Below, in pieces: positions 37,010 through 45,620 of a stretch of 64,000 nt of DNA. The DNA lies in the IMG/VR virus record IMGVR_UViG_3300027779_002770, positions 1 through 64,000 of that record. The stretch is one strand, 5' to 3'. The stretch is from a virus. The position numbers were made by a program, and so were the translations under genes. Below the pieces are notes generated by a model that saw only the letters and a list, made by a program, of their open reading frames with translations, searched no databases and had not been told where the DNA came from. Numbering within the stretch: the stretch's first letter is position 1; every line of letters starts with the position of its first letter.

Positions 37010-37225
37010 ATGATGATAAAACAAACACATGATTTTTGGAAATTGACATCGATTAAAGTGCTAGTAGAACTATACACGGACTTTCGAAAAAGCAGTAAAT
37101 CAGAGAATATGACACTACAAAAACTAGTTAATAGATCAATGTATCTTTTTCTAAACGATCCAGATTTTAAAAGTACTATAAAAGATGTTAATGAATTAAA
37201 AGAAAACTATAAAAAAGGTTATTAA
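37010..37225 (+). CDS. small ribbon-helix-helix-like regulator
   Basis: 71 aa from ATG 37010, which follows AAGGATG; a longer frame reaching back to 36926 would run through the tandem repeat and overlap the preceding gene. LTSIKVLVELYTDFRKSSK is a short strand plus helix and MTLQKLVNRSMYLFLND a second helix, the layout of ribbon-helix-helix DNA-binding proteins of phages. It may bind the 17-bp tandem repeat just upstream and regulate itself or the glycan cluster that starts on its last base. RNA binding is an alternative. Confidence 0.55.
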   Translation: MMIKQTHDFWKLTSIKVLVELYTDFRKSSKSENMTLQKLVNRSMYLFLNDPDFKSTIKDVNELKENYKKGY

Positions 37226-38704
37226 ATGCTTAAGCTAGGTGACGTTCGTAATGGATACGAAGTTCTCCCGCATAACAAAAGAAAAACAGTCCTGCTATTA
37301 AGTGACGATTTAAGAATGACGTCAGGTGTCGGGAATATGTCAAGAGAATTTGTTATGGGAACTTTGCATCAAATTAATTGGATTCAAATTGGTGGTGCAA
37401 TAAACCATCCAGACGCTGATAAGGCGATAGACATGAATGAAGATGTGCAAAAAAGAACTGGAATTGAAGACGCATATTTAAAAATACATCCAGTAAATGG
37501 TTATGGAAACCAAGAGATTGTTCGACAATGTCTAAATTTTTATAAACCTGATGCAATCATGATCTATACAGATCCAAGATTCTGGGGATGGTTGTTCCAA
37601 ATGGAAAATGAAATACGTCAAAATCTGCCTATTTTTTATTACAATATATGGGATGATCTTCCGTACCCGATGTGGAACCAAAAATATTATGATTCTGTAG
37701 ATGCATTATTTAATATATCACGACAAAGTGTTAATATTGTAAAGCAAGTAAGATCATCATACGAAGATTGGCAAGCAACATACATTCCGCATGGTATCAA
37801 TGAAGATGATTTTTTTCCATTACCTAAGAAATATGAGAAACAAAAAGAATACGAAGAATTTAAAAAAGATGCATTGCAACACAGTAAAAAAGATTTTGTA
37901 CTTTTCTATAATGCTAGAAATATTAGAAGGAAATTACCAGCAGATATTGTTTATGCGTATAGAACATTTTGTGATTCTATTCCAAAAGAAGATGCTGCTA
38001 GGTGTTTATTATTAATGCATTGTGCACCAGCAGATGAAAATGGAACTGATCTTCCTGAAGTTGTAGCAAATTTATGCCCTGATTATTCTGTTGGCTTCTC
38101 TTCCGGAAAGCTTGAAAGAGAACAAATGAATTGGTTATATAATTTATCAGATTGTTCGATACTAATAAGTTCTAATGAAGGATTTGGCTTAATGGGTGCA
38201 GAATCATTAATTACTGGCACGCCATTAATTGTAAATGTTTCAGGCGGAATGCAAGATTATTGTGGATTTAAAAAAGAAAACGGAGAGTATCTAACAGTTG
38301 ATGATTACACTCTAGAGTGGGGATCAAATCATGATGGACGATATAAGGATCACGGTGAGTGGGTATTTCCTGTATATCCAATGTCGCGATCAATTCAGGG
38401 CTCAATACCAACTCCATATATTTCTGATGATAGACCTGATTGGCAAGATGTTGCAATACAAATTAAAAAAGCATGGTCTATGAGAGGTAAGAAATTACAA
38501 GAAGCAGGTATGAAAGGAAGAGAATTTATTCTTGATCCGGAAATAGGAATGACATCATCAGAAATGTGTAGAAGGTTTGTACATGATATGCATCAAGTAT
38601 GGGAAAACTGGAAACCAAGAGCAAGAATGACAATAGATAATGCTACATTATGGAATCCAAGAAAGATAAAATTTAACGGTCTAACATTAAACAAGGAGAT
38701 ATAA
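37226..38704 (+). CDS. GT-B glycosyltransferase (group 1/GT4-like)
   Basis: 492 aa. The first domain begins KTVLLLSDDLRMTSGVGNMS, where the acceptor-side glycine loop is visible; the C-terminal domain has VLFYNARNIRRKLP and the donor-binding ISSNEGFGLMGAESLITGTP (about 311-330), the E-x7-E motif of GT4 enzymes. It likely adds a sugar from a nucleotide donor. It opens the polysaccharide cluster, starting directly after the RHH-like gene and overlapping the next glycosyltransferase (TAATG). Confidence 0.8.
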   Translation: MLKLGDVRNGYEVLPHNKRKTVLLLSDDLRMTSGVGNMSREFVMGTLHQINWIQIGGAINHPDADKAIDMNEDVQKRTGIEDAYLKIHPVNGYGNQEIVRQCLNFYKPDAIMIYTDPRFWGWLFQMENEIRQNLPIFYYNIWDDLPYPMWNQKYYDSVDALFNISRQSVNIVKQVRSSYEDWQATYIPHGINEDDFFPLPKKYEKQKEYEEFKKDALQHSKKDFVLFYNARNIRRKLPADIVYAYRTFCDSIPKEDAARCLLLMHCAPADENGTDLPEVVANLCPDYSVGFSSGKLEREQMNWLYNLSDCSILISSNEGFGLMGAESLITGTPLIVNVSGGMQDYCGFKKENGEYLTVDDYTLEWGSNHDGRYKDHGEWVFPVYPMSRSIQGSIPTPYISDDRPDWQDVAIQIKKAWSMRGKKLQEAGMKGREFILDPEIGMTSSEMCRRFVHDMHQVWENWKPRARMTIDNATLWNPRKIKFNGLTLNKEI

Positions 38705-39996
38705 TGGGAAAACCGAGTGTTTTAGTTACTGCACCTGTTGCAACAAGATCAGGATACGGGGCAAGATCAAGAGACGTTGTGCATGCATTATTAAAATTAG
38801 ATAAGTATGACGTCAGTGTATTTCCTGTACCGTGGGGAACAACAGCACAAAATGCTCTAGTCATTGATAACCCTAGAGATAAAGCAATATTTGATTGTAT
38901 AGTAACAAGTCAAGATGCGCTACCAAAGAATCCTGATGTTCATATACATATCGTTGTTCCAAATGAATTTATGCCAGTTGGAAAATATAATATTGGAATA
39001 ACAGCCGGCCTCGAGGCAACAGCAATTCCGCAATCTTGGATCGAAGGTATTAATCGAATGGACTTGACACTGGTAAGCTCAGTATTTAGCAAGGATGTTT
39101 GTCTGCTAACAGAGTACACTGACAAGGCTGTAAACAAAGTTATGAAAGTTGAAAAGCCAGTTGAGGTTTTATTTGAAGGAACAGATACTGATATATTTCA
39201 TAAGAAAGCTTCAGGGTCAAGCTTCTCAAAGCCTATTGTTGATGTAATGAAACAAATTAAAGAGAACTGGTGCTTTTTATTTGTTGGCCATTGGCTTCAA
39301 GGACCAGAAGGACATGATAGAAAAGATGTTGCAAATCTTATTAGATCTTTTATGACAACTTTTAGAAATAAAAAAGATACTGCGCTAATACTAAAGACAT
39401 CTGGCGCAACAAATTGTGTATTAGATAGAGAAGAGTTATTACGAAAAATAAGAAATATAAAAATATCACTTGATCTCCCTGAGAGCGCGCTACCAAGTGT
39501 TTATCTATTACATGCAGATTTATATGATGATGAAGTGAATGATTTGTACAACCATCCAAAGGTAAAAGCTCATATTACATTTACACACGGAGAAGGATTT
39601 GGAAGGCCATTGCTAGAAGCAAGTCTGTCAGCTAAGCCAATTCTTGCTACAGGGTGGTCCGGACACACAGATTTTCTTAATAAAACCAATACAGTTTTAT
39701 TGCCAGGCAGCATGATAGATGTTCATCCTGCTTCACTTCCAGAGAATATTTTTGTCAAAGGACAACAATGGTTTTGTGTTAATTATCCTGAGGCAGCAAG
39801 ACAAATGCTAAGTGTTCGAAAAAATCATAAGGTATTTAAAGCAAAGGCTGCAAAACAAGCAATGTGGAACAAATCAAAATTTAGTTTTGATAGTATGACG
39901 AAGAGGTTAGGCAGTATATTAAATGATAATCTTCCAAAATTTACAGAAACAGTTATACCAAAGATTAACTTACCAAAATTAGAAAAAACATCATGA
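38704..39996 (+). CDS. GT-B glycosyltransferase (GT4-like)
   Basis: 430 aa. N-terminal VLVTAPVATRSGYGARSRDV has the glycine-rich acceptor loop. The donor domain shows WCFLFVGHWLQGPEGHDRK and ITFTHGEGFGRPLLEASLSA (the E-x7-E type), then KPILATGWSGHTDFL. Together with the preceding gene it resembles the pair of GT4 enzymes that build O-antigen-like chains. The end overlaps the next ATG (ATGATG). Confidence 0.8.
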   Translation: MGKPSVLVTAPVATRSGYGARSRDVVHALLKLDKYDVSVFPVPWGTTAQNALVIDNPRDKAIFDCIVTSQDALPKNPDVHIHIVVPNEFMPVGKYNIGITAGLEATAIPQSWIEGINRMDLTLVSSVFSKDVCLLTEYTDKAVNKVMKVEKPVEVLFEGTDTDIFHKKASGSSFSKPIVDVMKQIKENWCFLFVGHWLQGPEGHDRKDVANLIRSFMTTFRNKKDTALILKTSGATNCVLDREELLRKIRNIKISLDLPESALPSVYLLHADLYDDEVNDLYNHPKVKAHITFTHGEGFGRPLLEASLSAKPILATGWSGHTDFLNKTNTVLLPGSMIDVHPASLPENIFVKGQQWFCVNYPEAARQMLSVRKNHKVFKAKAAKQAMWNKSKFSFDSMTKRLGSILNDNLPKFTETVIPKINLPKLEKTS

Positions 39997-40205
39997 TGCA
40001 ACTAGGCTCATCAATTGTGAAAGCTATAAGAAAAAAGCTTGAAGGCGAAATTGAAACTCATAAAGTTAACATTCAAATTATGCTTGAAAACACGGTTGGC
40101 ATTGCTAACCATCCTAATGTTATAGAGACAATTGAAGATAAGCTTAGCATTATGGCTGCTTGTGAAGATAAAATATTAGTTTTAGAAAAATACTTTGAGG
40201 TATGA
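39993..40205 (+). CDS. small helical protein
   Basis: 70 aa, charged amphipathic helices (SIVKAIRKKLEGEIETHKVN ... NVIETIEDKLSIMAACEDKI). Overlaps the end of the glycosyltransferase gene by four bases and the following small gene by four. No family recognised. Confidence 0.55.
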   Translation: MMQLGSSIVKAIRKKLEGEIETHKVNIQIMLENTVGIANHPNVIETIEDKLSIMAACEDKILVLEKYFEV

Positions 40206-40324
40206 ATATGATGTTAGCTATAATACCAAGCTTTATGCAAAATTGGGAAATGATCTACTTTTGTATGTTTTGCTTATTAATGATGGATTTTACAGATTGG
40301 ATAGATAGAAAATGGAAAAAGTAA
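40202..40324 (+). CDS. 40-residue membrane peptide
   Basis: ATG 40202 to TAA 40322-40324. The peptide starts MNMMLAIIPSFMQNWEM and has a hydrophobic stretch IYFCMFCLLMMDF before a basic end (WIDRKWKK), giving one likely membrane helix. It is linked by short overlaps to the genes on both sides (4 and 13 bases), which argues for translation. Function unknown. Confidence 0.5.
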   Translation: MNMMLAIIPSFMQNWEMIYFCMFCLLMMDFTDWIDRKWKK

Positions 40325-40758
40325 TACAATGTTTTGTGTGTGAAGATCTAGACCACTGCTTCGAAGAAGTACAAGAAGCATATAGCAGTTTTATGTGTTT
40401 TAAATGTGGCTTCATGAGTGATACAAGATTCAATAATGATCATGATAGAGAGTCTGAACAAAATATGGCGTTGTTAATGAATAAGATTAAAGTCTTTGAT
40501 GAAGTAAGAAGAATCTGGTGGTATCCCTCTGTTGTTAATATGGGTAAGTTGGGTATGATTTTTCCTGAAGGCTCTAGCAAATATGACTGGCAATGGAAAT
40601 TTGCTAAGGTCGTACCTGTTTCACAAGGTGATACTGCGGCAGAAGGTTATACTGAAAAATTAGATATTGAAAATGCAGATACCTATAACAAAGCTGATTT
40701 TATATCAGCTATCAAAGATATGGGAATAACAAAGGATCTAAGAAATGCGAAGAATTAG
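40312..40758 (+). CDS. zinc-ribbon-like hypothetical protein
   Basis: 148 aa. The N-terminus has C7-x2-C10, C16 and C29-x2-C32 (QCFVCEDLDHCFE ... FMCFKCGF), probably a zinc ribbon. The remainder contains Trp-rich strands (RRIWWYPSVVNMG, DWQWKFAKVV). Overlaps both neighbours. Such proteins occur near the glycan or DNA-metabolism genes of marine myoviruses, but no role is known to me. Confidence 0.6.
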   Translation: MEKVIQCFVCEDLDHCFEEVQEAYSSFMCFKCGFMSDTRFNNDHDRESEQNMALLMNKIKVFDEVRRIWWYPSVVNMGKLGMIFPEGSSKYDWQWKFAKVVPVSQGDTAAEGYTEKLDIENADTYNKADFISAIKDMGITKDLRNAKN

Positions 40759-41239
40759 TTGGGCATCTTCACAGCCAGGCCAAGTTGTAAAATTTAGATA
40801 CAAAGGCAAACGTCCAGGCGCAAAAGCTCGTCTTCGTGAGTGTTTTATTTTAAACCCACAACACATGTATAAACGAAAAGATGGAAAAAGAGTAAGATTA
40901 GTTCACGCAGTGCAATTTAGTGCAGTACCTCCCAAAAAAGGAACAAGAAATCTACAAACAAATCAAATTAGCATGATCTTAGAAGGACTATCAGATGAAT
41001 TATTACTTCTAGAAAGCGGTGAAGTGGAAGCTCTTGTAAAAAACCCACCAAGAGTGACATACCAAAAAGTTCAAAGATTGCTCAAGCAGATATCATCACC
41101 AATATACAGAACTTTTTCTTGGCAACTTCTTCAGAGAAGCGCTGTATTTGTTGTTGACGATCTTGAGTTGACACCTGCCCTTCAAAGCAAGCTAATTTCA
41201 TTCAGCCCTGATCCAAATGTTGATGAGTCTGACATATGA
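40745..41239 (+). CDS. basic hypothetical protein
   Basis: 164 aa, basic N-terminal half with a beta-rich core (VVKFRYKGKRPGAKARLREC ... LVHAVQFSAVPP) and a helical C-terminal half (TYQKVQRLLKQISSPIYRTF). No family recognised. It overlaps the preceding gene by 14 bases and the following glycosyltransferase by an ATGA. Nucleic-acid binding would fit the charge but is a guess. Confidence 0.55.
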   Translation: MRRISWASSQPGQVVKFRYKGKRPGAKARLRECFILNPQHMYKRKDGKRVRLVHAVQFSAVPPKKGTRNLQTNQISMILEGLSDELLLLESGEVEALVKNPPRVTYQKVQRLLKQISSPIYRTFSWQLLQRSAVFVVDDLELTPALQSKLISFSPDPNVDESDI

Positions 41240-41871
41240 TTTCAATAAGTTACGCGGTTACAACACATAATGAACATAAAGAGATAGAAGAGCTTATACC
41301 TTTTATACTAAATAATAAAGATAAAGAAGATGAGCTAGTTATCCTTGATGATTATTCCAGCTATGAGACATGGCGAGTATTTGATGAGTACATTCATATT
41401 CCAGATGCAAATATTAAATTTGTAGAACGTGGATTTCATGGAGACTTTTCTACACATAAAAATTTTATGAATGATCAATGCAGTGGAGATTGGATTGTTA
41501 ATATTGATGCCGATGAAATGCCAAATAAATTTTTAATGTCAAATATTAAGGGTTTACTAGAGGCGAATCCAGAAGTTGAATTATTTTGGGTGCCAAGAGT
41601 GAATACTGTCAAGGGTATAACACCACAACATGCAAGACAATGGCATTATAAGATAAATGAACAGGGATGGGTTAATTGGCCAGACCCACAACAAAGAATT
41701 TATAAAAATAAAGATGATATTAAGTGGACAAGAAGAGTTCATGAACGATTAATTGGTGCAAAAAAAGATGCATTCTTGCCGTATGAAGAACAATGGTGTT
41801 TTTATCATCATAAGACAATAGAAAAACAAGAAGCACAAAATAAGTTATATGGAGACATACAAGCTAATTGA
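41236..41871 (+). CDS. family 2 glycosyltransferase
   Basis: 211 aa GT-A fold enzyme. ISYAVTTHNEHKEIEELIP is the typical GT2 N-terminus, ELVILDDYSSYETW holds the first Asp pair, and WIVNIDADEMPNKF the D-x-D metal site. The later WFVH-like segment is KWTRRVHERLIG. It resembles WaaE/KdtX-type core glucosyltransferases in length and order. Overlaps the next gene by 23 bases. Confidence 0.82.
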   Translation: MISISYAVTTHNEHKEIEELIPFILNNKDKEDELVILDDYSSYETWRVFDEYIHIPDANIKFVERGFHGDFSTHKNFMNDQCSGDWIVNIDADEMPNKFLMSNIKGLLEANPEVELFWVPRVNTVKGITPQHARQWHYKINEQGWVNWPDPQQRIYKNKDDIKWTRRVHERLIGAKKDAFLPYEEQWCFYHHKTIEKQEAQNKLYGDIQAN

Positions 41872-42643
41872 GTTTATAGTTCCAGAACCTTTTCGTTTTG
41901 GAAATAGAACTAATACAACAGCAGATGATTTAAGATCTGTTCGAGGTGATGTGAAAATATCATCTAGATTAAATGAGCGTTTAAAGGGCAAGTCAGTTAT
42001 TATAATAGGTCCTTCTCCATACTTACAAGGGTTAGGCAGAGGAAAAGAAATTGATAAATTTGATGTGGTTATTAGGCTAAATAAAGGCTGGAATGTTAGC
42101 AAAGAACTACAAGCTGATTATGGAAAAAAGACGACAATGAGGTATCATTGTATGATGGAACATGAAAGTAATGGTGGAAAATACGACATAAGTGGTATGA
42201 AAGACTATGGCGTAGAATGGTTGGCATCCCAATTTCCATATAATCTAGACTATTTCCATGAAGATAATAAAAAATTTAGAGATCTAAATGAAAATCAAAT
42301 TAATTTTCATGTTCCAGCTGATTTATTATATCACTTAAACTTACATGAAATGATGGAGACAAGAGCAAATGTTGCAACGTCAGCAGTCTTTGATTTAATC
42401 AATTATGACATAGATCATTTACACCTATCAGGTATCTCATTTTATAGAGATGGATGGGTTGGTAATTATAAAGACGGTGCTGAAAATACAGATGATGAGG
42501 GCAATTATAAAATGGACATGAAACATATGCAGAAAGAAGGTCACGCACAGGAAGCACAAATGCATTTACTTAAACTTTTATTATCAACGGACGACAAGTT
42601 TTCTGTTGATAATGAGATACAAAATATACTGGAGTCAAAATGA
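41849..42643 (+). CDS. sialyltransferase-like protein (GT29 type)
   Basis: 264 aa. The segment KSVIIIGPSPYLQGLGRGKE followed by IDKFDVVIRLNKG (about 49-81) matches sialyl motif L, which binds the CMP-sugar donor. A later ATSAVFDLINYDIDHLHLSG with a following ISFY looks like motif S. GT29 enzymes transfer sialic acid or Kdo-like sugars. A CMP-sugar synthetase (47.8 kb) and a Kdo-8-phosphate synthase (57.2 kb) in the same window could supply donor. Acceptor unknown. Confidence 0.65.
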   Translation: METYKLIEFIVPEPFRFGNRTNTTADDLRSVRGDVKISSRLNERLKGKSVIIIGPSPYLQGLGRGKEIDKFDVVIRLNKGWNVSKELQADYGKKTTMRYHCMMEHESNGGKYDISGMKDYGVEWLASQFPYNLDYFHEDNKKFRDLNENQINFHVPADLLYHLNLHEMMETRANVATSAVFDLINYDIDHLHLSGISFYRDGWVGNYKDGAENTDDEGNYKMDMKHMQKEGHAQEAQMHLLKLLLSTDDKFSVDNEIQNILESK

Positions 42644-43614
42644 ATTCTTTAAACATACATGATCAGAAAATATTAATTACAGGTGGCGCAGGTTATATTG
42701 GAACGGAGCTCACGAAGTTACTATTAGAAAGCGGATACTATGTCACAGTGTACGATAGGTTAATGTACGATGGTGCAGTTTTAATTCCATTTTTCAGCGA
42801 TCCAAATTTCAACTTTATAAAAGGAGACATCCTAGACAAAGACAAATTATCAGATGCAATGACAGATAAAGATGTTATTATTCATTTAGCAGCTGTTGTG
42901 GGCTATTTTGCATGTGACAAGAATAAGAACATGTCAACAGATATTAATGTACAAGGTACACAAAATGTACTTGACGCAATTGAACCATCTCAACTGCTAT
43001 TATTCGGATCAACAGGATCAAATTACGGCAAAGTTGATGGTATATGTCTCGAGACAACGCCGTTAAACCCATCAACACTTTATGGAAGAACAAAAACAGA
43101 AGCAGAAGATATTGTAATGAATCAACATAATAATTCAATTGCGTATAGATTTGCAACAGCATTCGGTATTTCACCAAGACTTCGTATGGATTTATTAATA
43201 AATGATCTTGTGTATAAAGCTGTAACTGAGGGAGCATTAGTAATCTATCAATCAAGCGCAATGAGAACATTCATTCATGTTAGAGATATGGCGATGTCAT
43301 TTTTATTTGCAATTGTAAATCATGATAAAATGTCAGGTGAAGTATACAATTGCGGATCTAATGACTTAAACTATTCAAAACGTGATATTTGTGATATGAT
43401 TAAGGATAAGACTGGGTGCTATATACACTATAATGATTTTGACTATGACAAAGATAACAGAGATTATGAGGTATCGTATGACAAGTTATATGATTTGGGC
43501 TATGATATCAGTGTAAGTATTGATGAAGGGATTGATGAATTATTAAATGTTTACAATGTACTAAATTTTGTTGATAAGAGATATTTGAATACTGGATTTC
43601 CAGAAATAAATTAA
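42640..43614 (+). CDS. NAD-dependent sugar epimerase/dehydratase
   Basis: 324 aa extended SDR. Rossmann motif ILITGGAGYIGTELTKLL (about 11-28), DVIIHLAAVVGY, the catalytic LLFGSTGSNYG and STLYGRTKTEAE with the YxxxK pair, then AYRFATAFGISPRLR and MRTFIHVRDMA. Similar to WbpK/dTDP-sugar reductase groups. It lies two genes before the GT29 donor-sugar genes and ten bases before the PLP dehydrase, so it probably converts the same nucleotide sugar. Confidence 0.85.
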   Translation: MNSLNIHDQKILITGGAGYIGTELTKLLLESGYYVTVYDRLMYDGAVLIPFFSDPNFNFIKGDILDKDKLSDAMTDKDVIIHLAAVVGYFACDKNKNMSTDINVQGTQNVLDAIEPSQLLLFGSTGSNYGKVDGICLETTPLNPSTLYGRTKTEAEDIVMNQHNNSIAYRFATAFGISPRLRMDLLINDLVYKAVTEGALVIYQSSAMRTFIHVRDMAMSFLFAIVNHDKMSGEVYNCGSNDLNYSKRDICDMIKDKTGCYIHYNDFDYDKDNRDYEVSYDKLYDLGYDISVSIDEGIDELLNVYNVLNFVDKRYLNTGFPEIN

Positions 43615-43623
43615 GGAGTTATA

Positions 43624-44868
43624 ATGAAAACAATAGAGACATATTGGCCGCTAATGAAAGACTGCATAACACAGGAAGATAAAGATGAAATGCTACAGTT
43701 TATTAGCACATCAAATAGATTTACAAATGGACCTCATGTAAAAGAATTTGAGAAACAATGGTCTGCGTGGCTGGGTGTTAAAAAATCATTATTTGTTTCC
43801 TCAGGTAGCACAGCAAATTTTTTATTGTTAGCTTCGCTTAAAGAATTATATGGATTAAAAGATGGAGATAAAGTTGTTGTTCCTGCTATAACATGGGTAA
43901 CTAATATTTCACCAGTGATTCAACTAGGACTTAAACCAATTTTTTGTGATGTAGATAAAAGAACATTTTCATTTGATAAAAAAGCACTTTATAAAATTGC
44001 AAAAGAACATGATGATATAAAAGCATGTTTTGTATCACATTTATTCGGCGTCCCTGCAGAAATAGAAGATTATAAATCCATATTTAAAGATGCAGGATAT
44101 GACTATGAATATGTTAAATGGATTGAAGATGTATGTGAATCACATGGAGCAGTCTGTGACGGCCAGATGGGCGTAGCAAATGCTGGTACACTGAGTGAGG
44201 GATCAACATTTAGTTTTTATTTTGGGCATCACATGACAACAGTTGAAGGCGGAATGGTATCAACTGACAATGAAGAGTTGTATCAAGTAATGAAAGCAAA
44301 AAGATCACATGGAATGGCGCGTGAATTAGATGAAGAATATTATGAAGCAGCTAAGAAGAAGAATCCTAAAATTCATCCAATGTTCTTATTTGTTACAGAT
44401 GGCTATAATTTTAGAAATACAGAAATATATGCTGTTCTTGGCAAAAGTCAATTAAAAAGATTGAACTCGCAAAATTTCCAACGTAAGCAAAATTATAACC
44501 GATTTTTAGAAATAATCTCTGAGTATAAGTCTTTTATACATAATGATCTTATTAAAGAAGGCGTTTCATCATTCTGTTTACAATTTATTTGTAAGACAGA
44601 AGCAATCAGAAATAAGCTTGAAAAATCTTTACAAGAAGCTGGTGTTGAAACAAGGCCACTTTGCAGTGGAAATTTATTACGTCAACCATTTTTAACAGAA
44701 TATGGTTATAAGCCAGAAGACTTCCCAAATGCAGAATATCTAGATGCGCATGGCTTTTTTATAGGAAATAATCATTTAATAACAGATGATGATTTTAATA
44801 AACTTCATGCTAATATTGATGCTGTATGCAAACAGATGTCAGAAAAAGTTACAAAATTAAACAAATAA
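43624..44868 (+). CDS. PLP-dependent sugar 3-dehydrase (ColD/RfbH-like, DegT family)
   Basis: 414 aa DegT/DnrJ/EryC1/StrS-family enzyme. SSGSTANFLLLASLKE binds the PLP phosphate, PAITWVTNISPVI and IEDVCESHGA (D169 contacts the pyridine ring) are typical. In the position of the PLP-binding lysine there is H202 (SFYFGHHMTTVEGGMV), as in GDP-4-keto-6-deoxymannose 3-dehydrase (ColD) and CDP-sugar 3-dehydrase (RfbH/E1). So it probably removes the 3-hydroxyl to make a 3,6-dideoxy sugar rather than transferring an amine. RfbH-type iron-sulfur cysteines are not obvious, which favours the ColD type. AAGGAG lies before the ATG. Confidence 0.8.
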   Translation: MKTIETYWPLMKDCITQEDKDEMLQFISTSNRFTNGPHVKEFEKQWSAWLGVKKSLFVSSGSTANFLLLASLKELYGLKDGDKVVVPAITWVTNISPVIQLGLKPIFCDVDKRTFSFDKKALYKIAKEHDDIKACFVSHLFGVPAEIEDYKSIFKDAGYDYEYVKWIEDVCESHGAVCDGQMGVANAGTLSEGSTFSFYFGHHMTTVEGGMVSTDNEELYQVMKAKRSHGMARELDEEYYEAAKKKNPKIHPMFLFVTDGYNFRNTEIYAVLGKSQLKRLNSQNFQRKQNYNRFLEIISEYKSFIHNDLIKEGVSSFCLQFICKTEAIRNKLEKSLQEAGVETRPLCSGNLLRQPFLTEYGYKPEDFPNAEYLDAHGFFIGNNHLITDDDFNKLHANIDAVCKQMSEKVTKLNK

Positions 44869-44873
44869 AAGCC

Positions 44874-44902
44874 TTTACATTTAAACAAAAAAGGGTTAGA
44901 TT
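44874..44902 (+). promoter_or_regulatory. promoter of TTTACA-N17-TAGATTCT family (copy B)
   Basis: TTTACA (44874-44879), 17-base spacer, TAGATT (44897-44902), then CTAATACAATAATC as in copy A. An imperfect inverted repeat AAGCC/GGGTT surrounds the boxes. It serves the small genes from 44930. Confidence 0.7.
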
Positions 44903-44929
44903 CTAATACAATAATCAAAGGAATACAGA

Positions 44930-45112
44930 ATGACAAGAAGAGAAGAGCTAGACACAAAGCATGAATTTTCAATTTACGGAGTGTTTAGATTTGCAGCGTA
45001 CTTACTGGCTTCAATGGCCATGTACTTAGATAATTTACAAATAGCTGCAATAGCATTTGGATTTGGAGCCACACTTGGCTTTATTCGTAGGCTAGCAAGG
45101 ATTTGGGAATAA
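44930..45112 (+). CDS. small two-helix membrane protein
   Basis: 60 aa. Two hydrophobic segments, YGVFRFAAYLLASMAMYLD and IAAIAFGFGATLGFI, with a short turn, then a basic end. Preceded by a promoter and AAAGG. No known family; small phage membrane proteins often act on host envelope or superinfection, but there is no direct evidence here. Confidence 0.6.
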   Translation: MTRREELDTKHEFSIYGVFRFAAYLLASMAMYLDNLQIAAIAFGFGATLGFIRRLARIWE

Positions 45113-45152
45113 TAATTACCATGAAAATAAAATACAAAAAGGAAACAACAAA

Positions 45153-45368
45153 ATGAAATACTATGTTGCAACAGTTATACAGGAAATAGAAGTACCGGTT
45201 GGTAACAAAGGCCAGGTGAAGACAAAGAAACTAAAAGAAGAAATTCTTGTAGGTGAATCTACATCTGTATCTATTGTCGAAAAGAAAGTTGGCGAATTGA
45301 TGTCTGCTAATCCCAATGAGTGGGAACTAACGTCAGTAAGAGAATCACGCATTGTAGAAGTAATTTAA
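45153..45368 (+). CDS. small beta-rich protein (DUF4494-like?)
   Basis: 71 aa: YYVATVIQEIEVP, then EEILVGESTSVSIVEKKVGE and WELTSVRESRIVEVI. The order of strand, helix and final strand is reminiscent of DUF4494 proteins known from Bacteroidota and their phages; the match is from memory and weak. AAAGGA precedes the ATG. Confidence 0.55.
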   Translation: MKYYVATVIQEIEVPVGNKGQVKTKKLKEEILVGESTSVSIVEKKVGELMSANPNEWELTSVRESRIVEVI

Positions 45369-45383
45369 CAAAAAGGAATTAAT

Positions 45384-45620
45384 ATGCCAAGAATGAAAAA
45401 ATATGTAAGAGAGACAATAAGAAGAAAATGTCATCATTGTGGAAAGATGGCGACAAATCCGCTTGTCCACCATACAGTCCCGGGATTAATGGTTATCGGT
45501 GAGGCACCACCTACATATTCTAGAAATGCAGTGAAAACTAATCGAGTTGATTTGCGGGGTGATATGAAGATAATAACTAAAAATTATTGTAATAGAGAAT
45601 GTAAACGGCTGGCAACGTGA
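45384..45620 (+). CDS. small zinc-binding protein
   Basis: 78 aa. C16-x2-C19 in RRKCHHCGKMATN, a H-H pair in LVHHTVPG and C-x3-C near the end (YCNRECKRL) form a likely zinc site, somewhat like a degenerate HNH or zinc-ribbon domain. AAAGGA upstream; ends in overlap with the next ORF. Function unknown. Confidence 0.6.
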   Translation: MPRMKKYVRETIRRKCHHCGKMATNPLVHHTVPGLMVIGEAPPTYSRNAVKTNRVDLRGDMKIITKNYCNRECKRLAT

